Assembly (NCBI RefSeq): GCF_000016425.1
Contig: NC_009380.1
Coordinates: 124,001-188,000, forward strand
Reading direction: 5' to 3'
DNA: 64,000 bases
DNA from: Salinispora tropica CNB-440
Lineage (GTDB): Bacteria; Actinomycetota; Actinomycetes; Mycobacteriales; Micromonosporaceae
The stretch's first letter is position 1; the number at the start of each line of letters is the position of its first letter. The position numbers and the translations under genes are program-made. The notes beneath the pieces were generated by a model, which had not been told where the DNA came from, made no database searches, and was given only the letters and a program-made list of their open reading frames with translations. Below are positions 62,148-64,000 of this stretch, in pieces.

Positions 62148-64000
62148 GTGATGAGTCTCGCCGCTGTACGGCGTCGGCCGTTTCTGCTGCCGGCGGGGAC
62201 GGTGTTGGTGGCAGCCGCCGTCGGCGCGGCGCTGCTGTGGTGGGGGGGCGGTGCTGTTGTGCAGACCCCGCCCGGGTTTCCTGATCCAGGACCGACCACG
62301 GCGTGGCTGCTGCCGGCCTCCCGGTTGGGAATGCAGGTCAGCGCGGTCGCCACGGTCGGTCTACTGCTGGCCGCGGTGGTGCTCTCTCCCCGCGACGAGG
62401 GCCGGCGGCTGTCCCCGGTCGGCTACCGGCGCATGCGCGCTGCGGCCGGCGCGGCCGGAGTATGGGCTGCGGCCTCCGCGGTCGCGGTCTGTTACACCAT
62501 GGTCGATCTGTTCGGCCTCCCTGCCGCGCAGGTGCTGTCGTTGCGGGGGGTGCTCAACTTCGCCACCACCGTCTCGCTTGGGCAGGCCCTGGCGCTCAGT
62601 GGTGTGCTGGCCCTGGCGGCGGCGGTGGTCGCGGCGACCAGCCTGCGACCCGGTGGTGCGCTGACCGCTTTGCTGCTGGCGCTGGGCGCGCTGGTGCCGC
62701 CGGTCTTCACCGGCCACGCCGCCGCCAGCGGTGACCATCAGCTGGCGGTATCCGGCCTGCTCCTGCACGTGCTGCCGGTCACCATCTGGGCCGGTGGCCT
62801 GCTCGCCCTGGCCGTTACCAGCCGCGGCACGACCGCCGACCTCGCGCGGGCCGTGCGCAGGTTTTCCCCGCTCGCCGCTGGCTGCCTCGCCGCAGTGGGT
62901 TTGTCCGGGTTGCTGTCGGCCGCTGTTCGGCTCCCGAGCGTTGCCGACGTGCTGGGTACCCGCTACGGGCAGGTGATCCTGATCAAGGCTGCCGCGCTCG
63001 TCGCGATCGCCGTCGTGGGTTTGGCGCACCGTCGCCGGGCCCTGCCCGCCCTGGCGGCTGGTCGGCGAGGGCCGTTCCTGCGGGTTGCGGTCGTCGAAAC
63101 GCTGCTCTTCGCCGCTGCGATCGGTACCTCGGTCGCCCTGTCCCGTACCCCGGCGCCAGTCGGTACGGAGACGGAGGACGTCGCCACCGCGCTGCTCGGC
63201 TTCCCGATGCCTCCGCCGATGACCATCGACACCCTCGCCACCGCGTGGCTGCCCGAGCCACTGATCATGGCGGCCGTGTTCGCCGCCGCCGGGTTCTACA
63301 CGGCTGCGGTGTGGCGGCTCCGCCGTCGCGGCGATTCCTGGCCCGTCTCCCGTACCGCTCTGTGGCTGGTGGGCTGTGCCCTCATCATCGTGGCCACCTC
63401 CAGCGGTCTGGCCCGCTACGGGCCGTTGCTGTTCTCGATCCACATGATTCAGCACCTGCTGCTGATGATGCTCGCCCCGATTCTGCTCGCGCTCGGCGGA
63501 CCCATCACCCTGGCGCTGCGCGCCCTCGCCCCGTCGACCGATCCGCGCTGGCCCGGCCCCCGCGAGTGGCTACAGGTGGCGCTGCACTCGCGGCTCTCGC
63601 GCACCCTCACCAATCCGGTGGTCGCGTTGGTGATCTACGTCGCCAGCCTCTACATGATGTACTTCACCGGCCTGTACGAGCTGGCACTGCGCTCGCACGC
63701 CGCGCACCTGGCCATGGTCGGACACTTCCTCGGCGCCGGCTATCTGTTCTTCTGGGTCGTCATCGGCGTTGATCACGCGCCCCGCCGCATCCCGTATCCG
63801 CTGAAGCTGATCCTGGTCCTGATCAGCATGGTGCTGCACGCTTTCCTCGGCGTCACGCTCATGCAGTCCACCACCCTGATCGCGGAGACCTGGTGGATCA
63901 CGCTGGACCGCCCCTGGGGCCCCGCCCCCCTGGAGGACCAGCGCACCGCTGGCGGCATCGCCTGGTCCTTCGGTGAGTTGCCCACCGTCGTCGTGCTGAT
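62148..64000 (+). CDS. CopD/CtaG copper membrane protein (3' end outside window)
   Basis: Open from 62148 to the window end (617 codons). The N-terminal half (about residues 10-330) is a CopD-type copper-import domain with eight hydrophobic segments (TGHAAASGDHQLAVSGLLLH, VTIWAGGLLALA with a His/Trp core, GQVILIKAAAL). The C-terminal half is a caa3_CtaG domain (IHMIQHLLLMMLAPILLALG, HLAMVGHFLGAGYLFFWVVI, VLHAFLGVTLMQS). Such fusions serve copper delivery to cytochrome c oxidase or copper tolerance. The start is GTG 62148 or the adjacent ATG 62151. Confidence 0.9.
   Translation, partial: MMSLAAVRRRPFLLPAGTVLVAAAVGAALLWWGGGAVVQTPPGFPDPGPTTAWLLPASRLGMQVSAVATVGLLLAAVVLSPRDEGRRLSPVGYRRMRAAAGAAGVWAAASAVAVCYTMVDLFGLPAAQVLSLRGVLNFATTVSLGQALALSGVLALAAAVVAATSLRPGGALTALLLALGALVPPVFTGHAAASGDHQLAVSGLLLHVLPVTIWAGGLLALAVTSRGTTADLARAVRRFSPLAAGCLAAVGLSGLLSAAVRLPSVADVLGTRYGQVILIKAAALVAIAVVGLAHRRRALPALAAGRRGPFLRVAVVETLLFAAAIGTSVALSRTPAPVGTETEDVATALLGFPMPPPMTIDTLATAWLPEPLIMAAVFAAAGFYTAAVWRLRRRGDSWPVSRTALWLVGCALIIVATSSGLARYGPLLFSIHMIQHLLLMMLAPILLALGGPITLALRALAPSTDPRWPGPREWLQVALHSRLSRTLTNPVVALVIYVASLYMMYFTGLYELALRSHAAHLAMVGHFLGAGYLFFWVVIGVDHAPRRIPYPLKLILVLISMVLHAFLGVTLMQSTTLIAETWWITLDRPWGPAPLEDQRTAGGIAWSFGELPTVVVL

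Noticed and set aside
62361..63455. 364-aa minus-strand frame rich in Gln, Gly and Arg
   Set aside because: Antisense to the CopD/CtaG gene, whose membrane-protein codons give such a composition in reverse.

Overview
The window is high-GC actinobacterial DNA. The gene set and order fit Micromonosporaceae (a Salinispora or Micromonospora type genome): a dnaK-operon tail with hspR, HAIR-type control of clpB, bldC beside valine dehydrogenase and purF/purM, DUF3151 and DUF3073 genes, and many GTG starts. The genus is inferred from memory of gene content and was not tested. No rRNA, convincing tRNA, CRISPR array, transposase, integrase or plasmid origin was seen.

Layout. 1-2.7 kb: grpE (5' end cut off), dnaJ, hspR and a small orphan gene. 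2.9-5.2 kb: an unknown protein and a KhtT/KhtU-like K+/H+ antiporter pair on the minus strand. 5.3-8 kb: clpB behind a near-perfect HspR operator. 8-11.7 kb: a decayed spermidine-synthase fragment, two related membrane proteins, an SDR enzyme, pyrE and an ArsR regulator. 11.8-14.8 kb: a DedA protein, an LPXTG-type surface protein and a small acidic protein. 15.1-20.9 kb: fba, a DUF3151 gene, a ParA/MinD-like ATPase, a diacylglycerol-kinase-like gene and purA. 21-23.6 kb: purD and an MFS exporter. 23.7-30.4 kb: a lipid island (acyl-CoA dehydrogenase, SCP2 protein, TetR, a second DedA protein, MaoC hydratase, FabG4-like reductase, FadA2-like thiolase). Two of its divergent promoter regions carry the same palindrome, so one TetR probably controls the island. 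30.5-32.8 kb: an accessory cassette of two Cys-motif proteins divergent from two UTRA regulators, one lacking its DNA-binding domain. 32.8-38.9 kb: argS with a possible leader peptide, purB, a YbjQ protein, a secreted trypsin-like protease and purSQ. 38.9-47 kb: purL, a membrane protein with a Gly/Tyr/Gln-rich repetitive tail, and purF-purM. 47.1-48.5 kb: a radical SAM/SPASM maturase overlapping a 78-aa precursor, a probable cyclophane RiPP system. 48.7-51.8 kb: DUF3073, valine dehydrogenase, a conserved gene and bldC. 52-54.2 kb: a PPOX protein, 3-hydroxyacyl-CoA dehydrogenase and enoyl-CoA hydratase. 54.3-55.6 kb: a substrate-binding lipoprotein whose two lobes are in swapped order. 55.8-64 kb: an AHSA1 protein, a GbsR-type regulator with a macrolide-type glycosyltransferase, an orphan methyltransferase-like gene, a CPBP protease, a CDF metal exporter and a CopD/CtaG copper protein cut by the window end.

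Central themes are de novo purine synthesis (purA, B, D, F, L, M, Q, S, scattered in five places), protein quality control (grpE, dnaJ, clpB, hspR) and fatty-acid beta-oxidation. The points most worth follow-up are the circularly permuted binding protein (54.3 kb), the RiPP pair (47.2 kb), the prion-like membrane-protein tail (41.6 kb), the shared TetR operator (25.4 and 29.1 kb) and the argS leader (32.8 kb).
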